Shown here: piece by piece, positions 16,895 through 25,429 of the stretch | Layout of the letters: every line of letters starts with the position of its first letter | Numbering within the stretch: position 1 is the first letter of the stretch | Assembly: GCA_045629065.1 (NCBI GenBank) | Contig: JAZQQK010000023.1 | Coordinates: 1 to 30,060 of the forward strand | Length of the DNA stretch: 30,060 nucleotides | Reading direction: 5' to 3' | From: JAKSSM01 sp045629065 | Lineage (GTDB): Bacteria > Bacillota > Clostridia > Peptostreptococcales > Anaerovoracaceae | Program-made: the position numbers and the translations under genes | Notes under the pieces: generated by a model | Told to the model about the DNA's origin: nothing | The model's input: only the letters and a program-made list of their open reading frames with translations | The model's database searches: none

Positions 16895-18355
16895 CTAGTA
16901 AACTTTATTTGAATTCCAATAATGTCTTGAGAATAAAGTGAATACTGTGAGAACCTCAAGACGGCCGATAATCATTAAGAAAGAGCAGATCAGCTTAGCG
17001 AAGCCGTTAAAGCTAGCATATGAACTAAGCGGACCTATAGCATCGAAGCCAGGGCCGATGTTGCCCAAGCATGATAGCGATGCAGAGATGTTTGTTGTGA
17101 GGCTATTTCCTGATAAGGAAAGCATTAGCGTTCCAATAAACATGATTGAGATATAAGTAAGCATAAATGTCGTGATTCGAATTACGGTGTCAGAAGGCAA
17201 TTCCTTACCGTTTAATGTGAGTTGCGCAACTCTATTAGGGTGAAGCTTTAGTGAAAAGCTTCGCTTTATTAATTTCATAGAAACTAATATTCTTATAGAC
17301 TTTACACCACCGGATGTGGATTGTGCACAGCCACCAACAAAGAATAGTCCAAAGAGCAAGAGTTTTGCGAGAGTAGGCCAAATGTTATAGTCTGTAGTAG
17401 CAAAACCTGTAGTTGTTATAATAGATGTCGTTTGGAAAAGTGAATCGACTATGCTAGTGTTTTCTGTGCTTCTAGTGAAAAGATTTACCATATAGATGGC
17501 AATTGTGAATATCCCAACCATTAAGAAGTAGAAACGCATTTCCTCATCCTTTAGAGCCTGCTTGATACCACGGCTCTTTGCGATATAGAAGAGGTTAAAG
17601 TTAGTGCCTGCGAGGAGCATGAACACAATAAGAACTATGTCTATGTATAAACTGTCAAAATGCATTATGCCATTGTTATATGATGAGAAACCACCGGTTG
17701 CAACGGTGCTAAGCGCATGAACAAAACTATCAAACCAGCTCATTTTACCAAGCTTTAGAAGGATGATTTCGGCTACGGTCATTGCCAGATATAGTCTGTA
17801 GAGCTTTATTGCAGTTTCAGAGAATTTAGCTGTGAACTTGTTGGAACTTGGGCCCGTAGACTCAGTGAATGCAAGGGATTGTCCAGTGATACCCCATGAT
17901 GGAAGAACTGCTGACAAGAGAACTAAGATACCCATACCACCAATAAAATGTGTGATAGAACGCCACATAATAATTGAACGTGGCAATGATTCTACATCTG
18001 TGAATGCGGAAGCTCCTGTAGTAGTAAAGCCAGAAGTTGATTCAAAGAAGGCCACAAAGAAGTTATCTGTAACGCCTTCGCACATGAAAGGAATTGCGCC
18101 AAGAAGGCAGACGAGAGCCCATGTGATGGTAACGATAAGGAAACCATCTCTATATTTGAATTTGTATGTCTGACCTTTGAAGAAGAACATAGGAATTCCA
18201 ATTAAAACAGCACAACATAAAATAGCCACTGCAAATGACTTTACGGCGGCTGTTTCTTTATATATGTTTGCAATTGCAAGTGGAATAAGCATTGAAATTG
18301 CGATTATGAGAAGCACATCGGCTTCTATTTTTGCAATGCTTTTGAATTTATTCAT
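16895..18355 (-). CDS. trkH: Potassium uptake channel subunit TrkH, paralogue 2
   Basis: 486 residues, similar in length and layout to the paralogue immediately downstream. Filter loops are FTTTGASAF, STVATGGFSS, ITTTGFATT and LGNIGPGFD; the fourth is the usual NIGPG form of TrkH, whereas the other paralogue has NTGLA. WRSITHFIGGMGILVLLSAV and GGCAQSTSGGVKSIR are conserved family blocks. It begins 25 bases after the trkA stop with no clear Shine-Dalgarno. The two TrkH proteins are diverged, with many substitutions outside motifs, so this is an old duplication rather than a recent one. Because TrkH channels are dimers, the pair might form hetero- or separate homodimers; that is inference. Confidence 0.92.
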   Translation of the reverse strand: MNKFKSIAKIEADVLLIIAISMLIPLAIANIYKETAAVKSFAVAILCCAVLIGIPMFFFKGQTYKFKYRDGFLIVTITWALVCLLGAIPFMCEGVTDNFFVAFFESTSGFTTTGASAFTDVESLPRSIIMWRSITHFIGGMGILVLLSAVLPSWGITGQSLAFTESTGPSSNKFTAKFSETAIKLYRLYLAMTVAEIILLKLGKMSWFDSFVHALSTVATGGFSSYNNGIMHFDSLYIDIVLIVFMLLAGTNFNLFYIAKSRGIKQALKDEEMRFYFLMVGIFTIAIYMVNLFTRSTENTSIVDSLFQTTSIITTTGFATTDYNIWPTLAKLLLFGLFFVGGCAQSTSGGVKSIRILVSMKLIKRSFSLKLHPNRVAQLTLNGKELPSDTVIRITTFMLTYISIMFIGTLMLSLSGNSLTTNISASLSCLGNIGPGFDAIGPLSSYASFNGFAKLICSFLMIIGRLEVLTVFTLFSRHYWNSNKVY

Positions 18356-18380
18356 ACGCTAATTCTAGGCGAGGTGCATA

Positions 18381-19736
18381 CTATAGGAACTTCTTTGTCG
18401 CAAAGAGATTGTCAACATCTTCGATTTCGGAAAGGAGATAGAAGATAGTGACTTTATCACCATCACTGATGCGAGTTTCACCATTAGGAATGATTACTTC
18501 GCTATCGTGTTCGATAGCAGTAATCAGCATGCCTTCAGGAAGTTTGAGATCCTTTAAGCTCTTGTTAACGATTTTCATGTCGTGTGTGGCAACGATTTCC
18601 ATAATTTCGCCTTGACCCTGGATGAGCATTGATGAAACAATCTTCTCGTTACCTTGAATGTAAGTAATGATGTTACTTGTTTCAATGTCTAATGGGTTAA
18701 GCGCTATATCGATACCCATACTCTCTATTAAATCTTTGTAGCTTTGGCGACTAACTTTGGAGATAACATCTTCTACACCGTTACGCTTTGCAATGAGCGA
18801 TAGGAGTAGATTCTCTTCGTCGAAACCTGTTGCAGCAACGAAAGCATCCATTTCTGCGAGATTTTCCTCTTCTAAGAGTGAAGTATCTGTAGCATCACCC
18901 TCAAGAATCATTACATTATTCAGATGAGTAGCGAGATAATGGCAACGTGCCTTATTAATCTCTACAATTTTTACAGAAACTCCAGCTTCGGAAAGCTTTT
19001 GGGCAAGATAGAAACCAGTTTTACCGCCGCCCATGATCATAACCTTCTGGAGCTTATTTGATTTACCATACTCATAGACTCTCTCATAAAGGCCTTGCAT
19101 ATCTTGTTTAGGACCAATCATGAACAGAGTGTCATCTGCTTGAACTACGCTGGAGCCGTGAGGAATGATTACCTTACCGGATCTAGATATAGCAAATACA
19201 AGCATTCCAGGGAAGAGCTTTGCAGCTTCAATCATATTAAGACCTATGATTCTGTCATAACGTGTAACATTAAACTGAATCATTGCGACTTTATCACTAG
19301 AGAAAAAGCCATTTGAAAGAGTGTACTTATCAACCAAATACTTGTAGATCTCGTTTGTGATAGTTAAGTCAGGGTTAACGATGAAGTCGATATCATAGTT
19401 TTGCTTAATGAAATCGAACTGATTCATATGTTCGGGGTCACGCAAACGTGCAATGACCTTTTTACAACCAATCTTCTTTGCAAATGATGCAACTACAAGA
19501 TTCTTTTCATCATCATCAGTGCAGGCAAGGAGAAAATCATATGTACCGATTTCGTTTTCTTCTAAAAAGCTTACAGATTTAGCATTTCCAACGATAGTGA
19601 GAACATCGTAGGATTGTGAAATCTTATTAATTACGCTTTCATCCTTATCAATTACGGCGATGGCATGGTCACCATTAGCGAGTGCTGAAATTACTTTTAT
19701 ACCGAGTTTGCCACAGCCAACTATTGCTATTTTCAT
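18381..19736 (-). CDS. trkA: Trk potassium system regulatory subunit TrkA
   Basis: 451-residue cytoplasmic gating protein made of two tandem RCK units. The first nucleotide-binding fold begins MKIAIVGCGKLGIKV with the GXGXXG loop (7-12) and the acidic end of strand two in VIDKDES; the second begins KVMIMGGGKTGFYLAQKL near residue 228. Each is followed by a TrkA-C ligand domain; the first ends in the HGSSVVQADDTLFMIG stretch and the second in PNGETRISDGDKVTIF. Proteins of this type bind NAD(H) or ATP and, in some Firmicutes, c-di-AMP; which applies here cannot be told. GGAGG sits 5 bases before the ATG. It is the first gene of the trkA-trkH-trkH operon, with its own promoter. Confidence 0.95.
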   Translation of the reverse strand: MKIAIVGCGKLGIKVISALANGDHAIAVIDKDESVINKISQSYDVLTIVGNAKSVSFLEENEIGTYDFLLACTDDDEKNLVVASFAKKIGCKKVIARLRDPEHMNQFDFIKQNYDIDFIVNPDLTITNEIYKYLVDKYTLSNGFFSSDKVAMIQFNVTRYDRIIGLNMIEAAKLFPGMLVFAISRSGKVIIPHGSSVVQADDTLFMIGPKQDMQGLYERVYEYGKSNKLQKVMIMGGGKTGFYLAQKLSEAGVSVKIVEINKARCHYLATHLNNVMILEGDATDTSLLEEENLAEMDAFVAATGFDEENLLLSLIAKRNGVEDVISKVSRQSYKDLIESMGIDIALNPLDIETSNIITYIQGNEKIVSSMLIQGQGEIMEIVATHDMKIVNKSLKDLKLPEGMLITAIEHDSEVIIPNGETRISDGDKVTIFYLLSEIEDVDNLFATKKFL

Positions 19737-19779
19737 GAGTTACCTCCGAAAAAATCATACTAATTATAATAGTCCAAAC

Positions 19780-19808
19780 ATTATACAACTAAACTGCAAA
19801 AAAAGCAA
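19780..19808 (-). promoter_or_regulatory. Promoter of the trkA-trkH-trkH operon
   Basis: On the minus strand TTGCTT (19808-19803) lies exactly 17 bases from a perfect TATAAT (19785-19780), about 44 bases upstream of the trkA ATG. A second TATAAT-like sequence lies closer to the gene but lacks a -35 at usable distance. Confidence 0.6.
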
Positions 19809-19827
19809 GTTTTATCAAGCTTCGAGG

Positions 19828-19927
19828 CATTTATATGAAGCTAGAAAGGGCAAAACAAAAGCTTGCAATGATTCACTAAAAGGTGACATAAACTGATGAA
19901 ATATCGACAGCCATATTGAAATAAATG
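19828..19927 (+). other. Structured intergenic segment with a hammerhead-like core (tentative)
   Basis: The gap between trkA and yraN contains CTGATGA (19893-19899), a 5-bp stem AATAT/ATATT with an 8-base loop (19900-19917), and GAAA (19918-19921), the order of a hammerhead ribozyme core. ATAAATG (19921-19927) is complementary to CATTTAT (19828-19834), which would be stem III. Stem I does not pair properly, so catalytic activity is doubtful. Two further small hairpins (AAGCT/AGCTT and TCAC/GTGA) lie inside. Otherwise this gap shows only the trkA promoter. Confidence 0.25.
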
Positions 19928-19973
19928 TAAAAATATGTAAATTAGTATTAAGAGCCTGTGAAAGTTGGTGAAT

Positions 19974-20306
19974 ATGGATAAAAAGATTCGAGGTAAGATA
20001 GGCGAGGATCTCGCAGCTGTAATGCTCGAAGAGAAGGGATATACAATACTAAAGAGAAACTTTTCTTGCAAATATGGAGAGCTGGATATAATTGCATGGA
20101 GGGGAAGGACAATTTGTTTTATTGAGGTTAAAACCAGACTATCTGATTCTTATGGAATGGGAAGAGAAGCTGTAGACGAGAAGAAGCAACGACATATAAA
20201 GAACTGTGCTGAATTCTTCTTGAAATATACTAATGTGCCATATGAATCAGTGGATTTTCAGGTTATTGAGATTATGCTCGAACACATTACAGGTTTGAGT
20301 TTTTAG
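19974..20306 (+). CDS. yraN: YraN family (UPF0102) predicted endonuclease-like protein
   Basis: 110 residues from the ATG at 19974 (MDKKIRGKIGEDLAAVMLEE). GTG at 19968 and TTG at 19965 are in frame and could also serve; no strong Shine-Dalgarno distinguishes them. The family has a restriction-endonuclease-like fold: the GELDIIAWRG and FIEVKTR segments supply the D-(X)n-EXK pattern of that fold. The cellular role is not established. It is first in the yraN-comM-dprA-topA run, 9 bases before comM, a conserved arrangement that links it by association to DNA uptake or processing. Confidence 0.9.
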   Translation: MDKKIRGKIGEDLAAVMLEEKGYTILKRNFSCKYGELDIIAWRGRTICFIEVKTRLSDSYGMGREAVDEKKQRHIKNCAEFFLKYTNVPYESVDFQVIEIMLEHITGLSF

Positions 20307-20315
20307 GAGGAAAAT

Positions 20316-21851
20316 ATGATAGCGACTACGAATTCTGCAACACTTTCTGGTATAACAGGGATAAGTGTTACTGTTGAAGTTGATTCAAGCAAGGGTTTAC
20401 CGGGCTTTAATGTTATTGGCCTGGGTGATATTGCCGTAAGAGAAGCGGCGGACCGAGTTAGAAGTGCTTTAATCAACGCCAATATTGATTATCCAAAGGG
20501 AAAAATAACTGTAAATTTGGTTCCTGCATGGGTTAAAAAGAAAGGAACTCATTATGACCTCGCTATGGCAATCGGCGTGCTCATAGCGGAGGGACATTTA
20601 GAACAAAATTTGGTAGAAGGAAAAGCTTTTATAGGTGAACTTTCACTTAAAGGAGAGCTAATTCCAGTAAGGGGCGTTCTACCTATGATCATGGGTCTAA
20701 AAGGGAAGGTTGATGAGATATACTTACCTTTAGAAAACTGCAAAGAAGGCTATTTAACAGCTAGAAGTCTAGGCATTAAAATTGTTGCGGTACAAGACTT
20801 TAGCCAACTTGTAGACATGCTTAAAGGAGACAATATTATTGAGTATTATCAGTATGTCGAAGGCGAGCTCGACGACGACCTCGAGAGCGAAAAAATAGAC
20901 TTTTCAGATGTCAAAGGACACTGGGCTGCGAAGGAAGCAATCGTTACTGCAATATCAGGTGGGCATGGTTTGCTTTTCATTGGTTCTCCTGGTACTGGAA
21001 AGACGCTTCTAGCTAAGCGGATACCGACTATTCTACCCGAGATGACCGCTGACGAGCAATTGGAAACATCGATGATATATTCACTGGTAGGAGGCCTAAC
21101 TCCAGAGAGACCGATAATAGAAAAAAGACCTTTTAGACAGATCAATAAAAGAGCTACTGAAGTTACAATTTTAGGTGGAGGGCCAGAGCCTTTGCCTGGT
21201 GAAATATCGCTAGCGAATAATGGCGTACTTTTTATGGATGAATTGCTTGAATTCAGCCGTCCGCAGATAGAGACTTTAAGAAAACCAATGGAGGAAAAGT
21301 GCATCACAATCATAAGAAAGGGCGAAGCATACACTTTCCCGGCAAAGTTCGTGTTCATAGCAGCTACAAACCCTTGTAAATGCGGATATTACGGGGATTC
21401 CAATAAGACTTGCACATGCACGCAGACTGAAATAGATAGGTACAGAAACCGTCTATCAGGCCCACTTTGCGAGAGAATTGACATGTGTATTGAGATTCCA
21501 CGAGTTGACTATAAAAATCTTACTGGAAATAATAGTATGTCATCTGCCGAGATGCGCGAACGTGTTGTAAGAGCTAGAGAAATACAGAAAAAGCGCTTTG
21601 AAGGAACGGGTATTTCTGTGAATGCGGAGATGAAAGAGTCAATGATTAAAGAATTTTGCCATCTCGGTGACGACGAGAGTAACTTTATGAAGCGAGCTTA
21701 TGCGAAATATAACCTTAGCCCAAGAAGATATCACAAAGTTCTTAAGTTGGCTCGTACAATAGCTGACGTAGAAGGCAAAGAGAATATAGACATTGCATCG
21801 CTTTCATCGGCGATGGGATTTACTCGTTTTCTTAACGGAAGCGACACATAG
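20316..21851 (+). CDS. comM: YifB/ComM family Mg-chelatase-like AAA+ ATPase
   Basis: 511 residues, preceded by AGGAGG. ComM is a hexameric helicase that promotes branch migration during natural transformation in some bacteria. An N-terminal S5-like/Lon-protease-like domain (1 to about 170, VEVDSSKGLPGFNVIGLGD) is followed by the AAA+ core: Walker A GSPGTGKT (223-230), Walker B VLFMDELLEF (304-313), and ATNPCKCGYYG with paired cysteines that probably bind zinc (CTCT follows). The C-terminal part has the SPRRYHKVLKLARTIAD helix typical of Mg-chelatase ATPases. Unusually, the otherwise very conserved RPFR-x-PHH block reads RPFRQINKRAT (271-281), and AHNG reads ANNG. It sits between yraN and dprA. 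Confidence 0.93.
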   Translation: MIATTNSATLSGITGISVTVEVDSSKGLPGFNVIGLGDIAVREAADRVRSALINANIDYPKGKITVNLVPAWVKKKGTHYDLAMAIGVLIAEGHLEQNLVEGKAFIGELSLKGELIPVRGVLPMIMGLKGKVDEIYLPLENCKEGYLTARSLGIKIVAVQDFSQLVDMLKGDNIIEYYQYVEGELDDDLESEKIDFSDVKGHWAAKEAIVTAISGGHGLLFIGSPGTGKTLLAKRIPTILPEMTADEQLETSMIYSLVGGLTPERPIIEKRPFRQINKRATEVTILGGGPEPLPGEISLANNGVLFMDELLEFSRPQIETLRKPMEEKCITIIRKGEAYTFPAKFVFIAATNPCKCGYYGDSNKTCTCTQTEIDRYRNRLSGPLCERIDMCIEIPRVDYKNLTGNNSMSSAEMRERVVRAREIQKKRFEGTGISVNAEMKESMIKEFCHLGDDESNFMKRAYAKYNLSPRRYHKVLKLARTIADVEGKENIDIASLSSAMGFTRFLNGSDT

Positions 21852-21859
21852 GAGGCAAA

Positions 21860-22729
21860 ATGGTTTTATTAGACAAAGGTATATATGAGATAGACATAAA
21901 TGATAAAGAATTTCCTGAAAAGCTGCGCATTATTGATAACCCGCCTAAGAAATTATATGCAAAAGGTGATATTAGCCTTCTCAATAAGAAATCCATCGCT
22001 ATCGTAGGATCAAGAAAATGCAGTGAATATGGTAAAACCATTGCGATGCGCATAGGAAAGTCAGCCGTAAACAATCATCTTGTGGTAGTAAGCGGCATGG
22101 CGAAAGGAATAGATGCATACGGTCATTTAGGCGCACTAAAAGTAGCAGGTAAGACAATCGCTGTCCTCGGAAGCGGTGTCGATGTGTGCTATCCGGCATC
22201 GAACAAGAATATTTATGATGAAATTGCTAATAGAGGGCTTATTATTTCGGAGCAACCACCGGGCACTGAAGCCTTGCCGTTTATGTTTCCACAGAGAAAT
22301 CGCATAATTTCAGCACTTTCTGAGGCTGTTTGTGTAGTGGAAGCCGCTACGAATAGTGGTGCATTGATCACAGCAGAGATAGCTAACCAGCAAGGAAAGC
22401 ACGTGTTCGCAGTTCCTGGCAATATAACTAGTCAGTTTAGCCTGGGAAGTAACAAACTTATTACGGATGGAGCGACACCTATTGCAGTAATCGATGATAT
22501 TTTTATTGGAATCGGTATTGAGCCAAAGCTCATAGAAGAGGAGACCGAGAATTTGGGTGAAGCGGAAAAAGAAGTCTATGCATTTATAAAAAACCATGGC
22601 GAAATTTCGACCGATTATATTTGCGAAAGCCTTGGAAAATCAGCGGTTGACGTGAACGCTTTAGTCTCGATTCTGGAGATAAAAGGACTAGTTTGTTACA
22701 ACTTTGGCAAAATATTTGTTGCAAAATAG
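21860..22729 (+). CDS. dprA: DNA-processing protein DprA (Smf)
   Basis: Loads RecA onto incoming single-stranded DNA during transformation. The 289-residue protein has the Rossmann-like core: IAIVGSRKCSEYG, VVSGMAKGIDAYGH, GSGVDVCYP, FPQRNRIISALS and ATNSGALITAEIA are its signature blocks. It lacks the N-terminal SAM-like domain of longer homologues, as many clostridial ones do. From about residue 225 a winged-helix domain (EVYAFIKNHGEISTDYIC) completes it. TAGGAGG precedes the ATG, 8 bases after comM. With comM next to it, this hints at competence, but no uptake genes are in view. Confidence 0.95.
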   Translation: MVLLDKGIYEIDINDKEFPEKLRIIDNPPKKLYAKGDISLLNKKSIAIVGSRKCSEYGKTIAMRIGKSAVNNHLVVVSGMAKGIDAYGHLGALKVAGKTIAVLGSGVDVCYPASNKNIYDEIANRGLIISEQPPGTEALPFMFPQRNRIISALSEAVCVVEAATNSGALITAEIANQQGKHVFAVPGNITSQFSLGSNKLITDGATPIAVIDDIFIGIGIEPKLIEEETENLGEAEKEVYAFIKNHGEISTDYICESLGKSAVDVNALVSILEIKGLVCYNFGKIFVAK

Positions 22730-22761
22730 TTCGAAACATACTATTATTATTCTCGCTACAA

Positions 22762-22786
22762 CCTTCTATATTTATATAAATGAAGG
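22762..22786 (+). other. Small hairpin in the dprA-topA gap
   Basis: CCTTC (22762-22766) pairs with GAAGG (22782-22786), and ATTTATATAAAT (22770-22781) inside is a perfect 12-base palindrome. No T-run follows, so it is not a clear terminator. It lies about 18 bases upstream of the topA ATG. Confidence 0.3.
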
Positions 22787-22804
22787 AAAATTACTGGAGG
22801 AACA

Positions 22805-24868
22805 ATGGCAACTACAAAAGGAAAGACATTAGTAATCGTAGAGTCACCATCTAAGGCCAAGACAATTGGCAAGTATTTAGGATCCACTTATAAAGTAGTG
22901 GCTTCAGTTGGTCATGTAAGAGATTTACCTAAGAGCAAATTAGGTATTGATATTAAAAATGACTTTGAACCTGAATACATTCCTATCAGAGGAAAAGGAG
23001 ACTTAATCAAAGAATTAAAAGCAGAGGCAAAGGAAGCAGGAAAGATTTATCTCGCAACCGACCCCGATCGTGAGGGAGAAGCTATTTCTTGGCACCTTTC
23101 ATATATTCTTGGGATTGACCCAAATAGCGCATGCCGTGTAACATTCAATGAAATTACAAAAGATACAGTAAAGAGCGCAATGAAGTCACCAAGAGCCATC
23201 GATTTGAAGTTAGTTGATGCGCAACAAGCTCGTCGCGAGCTCGACAGACTTGTAGGATATCAAATTAGCCCTCTCCTTTGGAGAAAGGTTAAGCGTGGAT
23301 TATCCGCAGGCAGAGTTCAATCTGCAGCTTTAAAGATTATCTGCGACCGTGAGAATGAAATTAAGAACTTTATTCCAAAAGAATATTGGAATATTGGAGT
23401 AAATTTCAAGAAGGGCAAGACATTTACAGCCAAGCTTCAAGAAATCAACGGCAAGAAAGCTGTAATCAATAATGAAATAGAAGCAAAGAAAGTCGTTAGC
23501 GATCTCGAAAACGGCAAGTTTGTTGTAAGTGAAGTTACAGAAAAGGAAAGAGCAAGAAAACCATTCCCACCATTCACAACTTCAAGCTTGCAACAAGATG
23601 CTTCAAACAAGCTCGGATTTACAGCAAAGAAGACAATGATGATTGCTCAACAACTTTACGAAGGTATTGATGTTAAGGGTCAAGGCACAGTCGGACTTGT
23701 AACTTATATCAGAACTGATTCTGTAAGAATCGCTGACGAAGCAAGATTAAATGCAAAGAATTACATCGCTGAAACTTTCGGTGAAAAGTATACTGCTAAC
23801 AATATATTTACAAACAAAAAGAAGGATATCCAAGATGCTCACGAAGCTATTAGACCTTCTCACATCAATTGGGATCCAGAACTCATTAGCGATTCACTTA
23901 CAAAGGACCAATATGGCCTTTATAGATTGATTTGGACTAGATTCATCGCAAGCCAAATGGCAGCCGCTATCTTTGACAGTATGCAAGCAGAAATTAAGAG
24001 CGGCGAATATCTTTTGAAGGCAAACGGAACTAAGCTTTTGTTTGATGGTTTCCAGAAGATTTATGCAACAAACCTTGAAGAAGATAAGGATGAATTCTTG
24101 CCAGCACTCGAAAAGGGTGAGGAACTTACATCTACAGGTGTTAAGTGTGAGCAAAAGTTCACTGAACCACCTTCAAGATTTACAGAAGCTAGCTTGATTA
24201 AAGAACTCGAAGAACAGAACATCGGTAGACCAAGTACTTATGCACCTATCTTAGCCACACTTGTTGACAGAACATACGCTAAGAGATCGGGTAAGTCCAT
24301 TGTTCCTACTGATCTAGGCTTCGTAGTTATTGATTTGATGAGTGAATATTTCCACGAAATCGTCGATATTGGTTTCACAGCTGATATGGAAGACAAACTC
24401 GATGACATCGAAGGAAAGAACCTTAACTGGAAGTCAGTAGTAAGAGAATTCTACGAGCCACTCAAAAAGGAACTTGAAGCAGCTGATAAGGCCATTTCAC
24501 ATGTACAACTCGCACCGGTTATCGCTGAGGGCGAGATTTGCGAAAAATGTGGTAAGCCAATGGCTATCAAAGCCGGCAGATTCGGTGAATTCCTTGCGTG
24601 CACTGGCTATCCTACATGTAAGAACACTCGCAGCATCACTAAGGAGATCGGTGTTAAGTGTCCAGACTGCGGCTCAGATATCGTAGCAAAGCGTGGCAGA
24701 TCAGGAAAGATTTTCTATGGATGCAGCAACTATCCAAACTGCACACGTGCATATTGGTATAAGCCAGTTAATAAAGTTTGCCCTAAGTGTGGCGAACTAT
24801 TATTAGAACATCGCATTAAGGGCATCAAGTATGCTTGCTCAAACGAGAAGTGCGATTATAAAGAATAA
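22805..24868 (+). CDS. topA: DNA topoisomerase I
   Basis: 687 residues; type IA enzyme that relaxes negative supercoils. The Toprim domain begins TLVIVESPSKAKTIGKYL, with E13 and the acidic set D86, D88 and E90 in TDPDREGEA. The active-site tyrosine is Y301 in VTYIRTDS. The C-terminal part carries three CxxC-type zinc ribbons (CEKCGKPM, CPDCGSDI, CPKCGELL) that bind single-stranded DNA. GGAGG precedes the ATG; 75 bases separate it from dprA. It is followed 14 bases later by hslV. In many relatives trmFO and xerC lie between topA and hslV; they are absent here. Confidence 0.97.
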   Translation: MATTKGKTLVIVESPSKAKTIGKYLGSTYKVVASVGHVRDLPKSKLGIDIKNDFEPEYIPIRGKGDLIKELKAEAKEAGKIYLATDPDREGEAISWHLSYILGIDPNSACRVTFNEITKDTVKSAMKSPRAIDLKLVDAQQARRELDRLVGYQISPLLWRKVKRGLSAGRVQSAALKIICDRENEIKNFIPKEYWNIGVNFKKGKTFTAKLQEINGKKAVINNEIEAKKVVSDLENGKFVVSEVTEKERARKPFPPFTTSSLQQDASNKLGFTAKKTMMIAQQLYEGIDVKGQGTVGLVTYIRTDSVRIADEARLNAKNYIAETFGEKYTANNIFTNKKKDIQDAHEAIRPSHINWDPELISDSLTKDQYGLYRLIWTRFIASQMAAAIFDSMQAEIKSGEYLLKANGTKLLFDGFQKIYATNLEEDKDEFLPALEKGEELTSTGVKCEQKFTEPPSRFTEASLIKELEEQNIGRPSTYAPILATLVDRTYAKRSGKSIVPTDLGFVVIDLMSEYFHEIVDIGFTADMEDKLDDIEGKNLNWKSVVREFYEPLKKELEAADKAISHVQLAPVIAEGEICEKCGKPMAIKAGRFGEFLACTGYPTCKNTRSITKEIGVKCPDCGSDIVAKRGRSGKIFYGCSNYPNCTRAYWYKPVNKVCPKCGELLLEHRIKGIKYACSNEKCDYKE

Positions 24869-24882
24869 TTTGGAGGGTAATT

Positions 24883-25419
24883 ATGGAATTTCATGCAACA
24901 ACGATTTGCGCAGTAAGACGTGGACCTGATGACATCGCAATCGGCGGTGACGGACAGGTTACTATGGGCGAAACTGCAATCATGAAGAATGGGGCAAAAA
25001 AGGTTAGAAAGATTTATAAGGGCCAAGTGCTTTCAGGCTTTGCTGGTTCAGTAGCGGATGCTTTTGCTCTCACTGAAAAATTCGAAGCTAAGCTCGACGA
25101 ACACTCTGGCAATCTCAAGAAGGCAGCTGTTGAACTCGCTCAACTCTGGAGATCAGACAAGGGAATGAGAAACCTTGAAGCTCTTATGATTGTTATGGAT
25201 AAGCAAGATATGCTTGTAATCTCCGGCAATGGAGAAGTTATCGAGCCAGATCAGCCATTCGTAGCTATCGGTTCCGGCGGAAACTATGCTTATGCAGCAG
25301 CTAACGGACTTTATAACCATACTGATATGAATGCTGAAGAAATCGTTAGAGAATCATTAAAGATTGCATCATCAATCTGCGTTTACACTAACGATAATAT
25401 TTCAGTAGAGAAGTTATAG
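24883..25419 (+). CDS. hslV: ATP-dependent protease peptidase subunit HslV
   Basis: 178 residues, the proteolytic core of the HslUV complex (a threonine protease related to the proteasome beta subunit). MEFHATTICAVRR implies removal of a 5-residue propeptide, exposing T6 as nucleophile. This differs from Bacillus CodW, which uses serine. The conserved GGDGQVTMG and SGFAGSVADAF blocks are present. Strong GGAGG Shine-Dalgarno; hslU starts 10 bases after the stop. Confidence 0.97.
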   Translation: MEFHATTICAVRRGPDDIAIGGDGQVTMGETAIMKNGAKKVRKIYKGQVLSGFAGSVADAFALTEKFEAKLDEHSGNLKKAAVELAQLWRSDKGMRNLEALMIVMDKQDMLVISGNGEVIEPDQPFVAIGSGGNYAYAAANGLYNHTDMNAEEIVRESLKIASSICVYTNDNISVEKL

Positions 25420-25429
25420 GAGGGGAACT

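Noticed and set aside
16888..16959. Upstream extension of the second trkH to an ATG at 16959
   Set aside because: It would overlap the end of the preceding trkH, has no homologous sequence, and the ATG at 16887 fits the family start.
19737..19973. A c-di-AMP, fluoride or c-di-GMP riboswitch in the trkA-yraN gap
   Set aside because: Short matches (GGGCAAA, CTGATG) were noticed, but the other conserved elements of those riboswitches are missing, and the trkA leader itself is only about 40 bases.
20849..21358. 169-codon minus-strand frame inside comM
   Set aside because: It lies antisense to a strongly conserved ATPase, with no ribosome binding site or recognisable domain.
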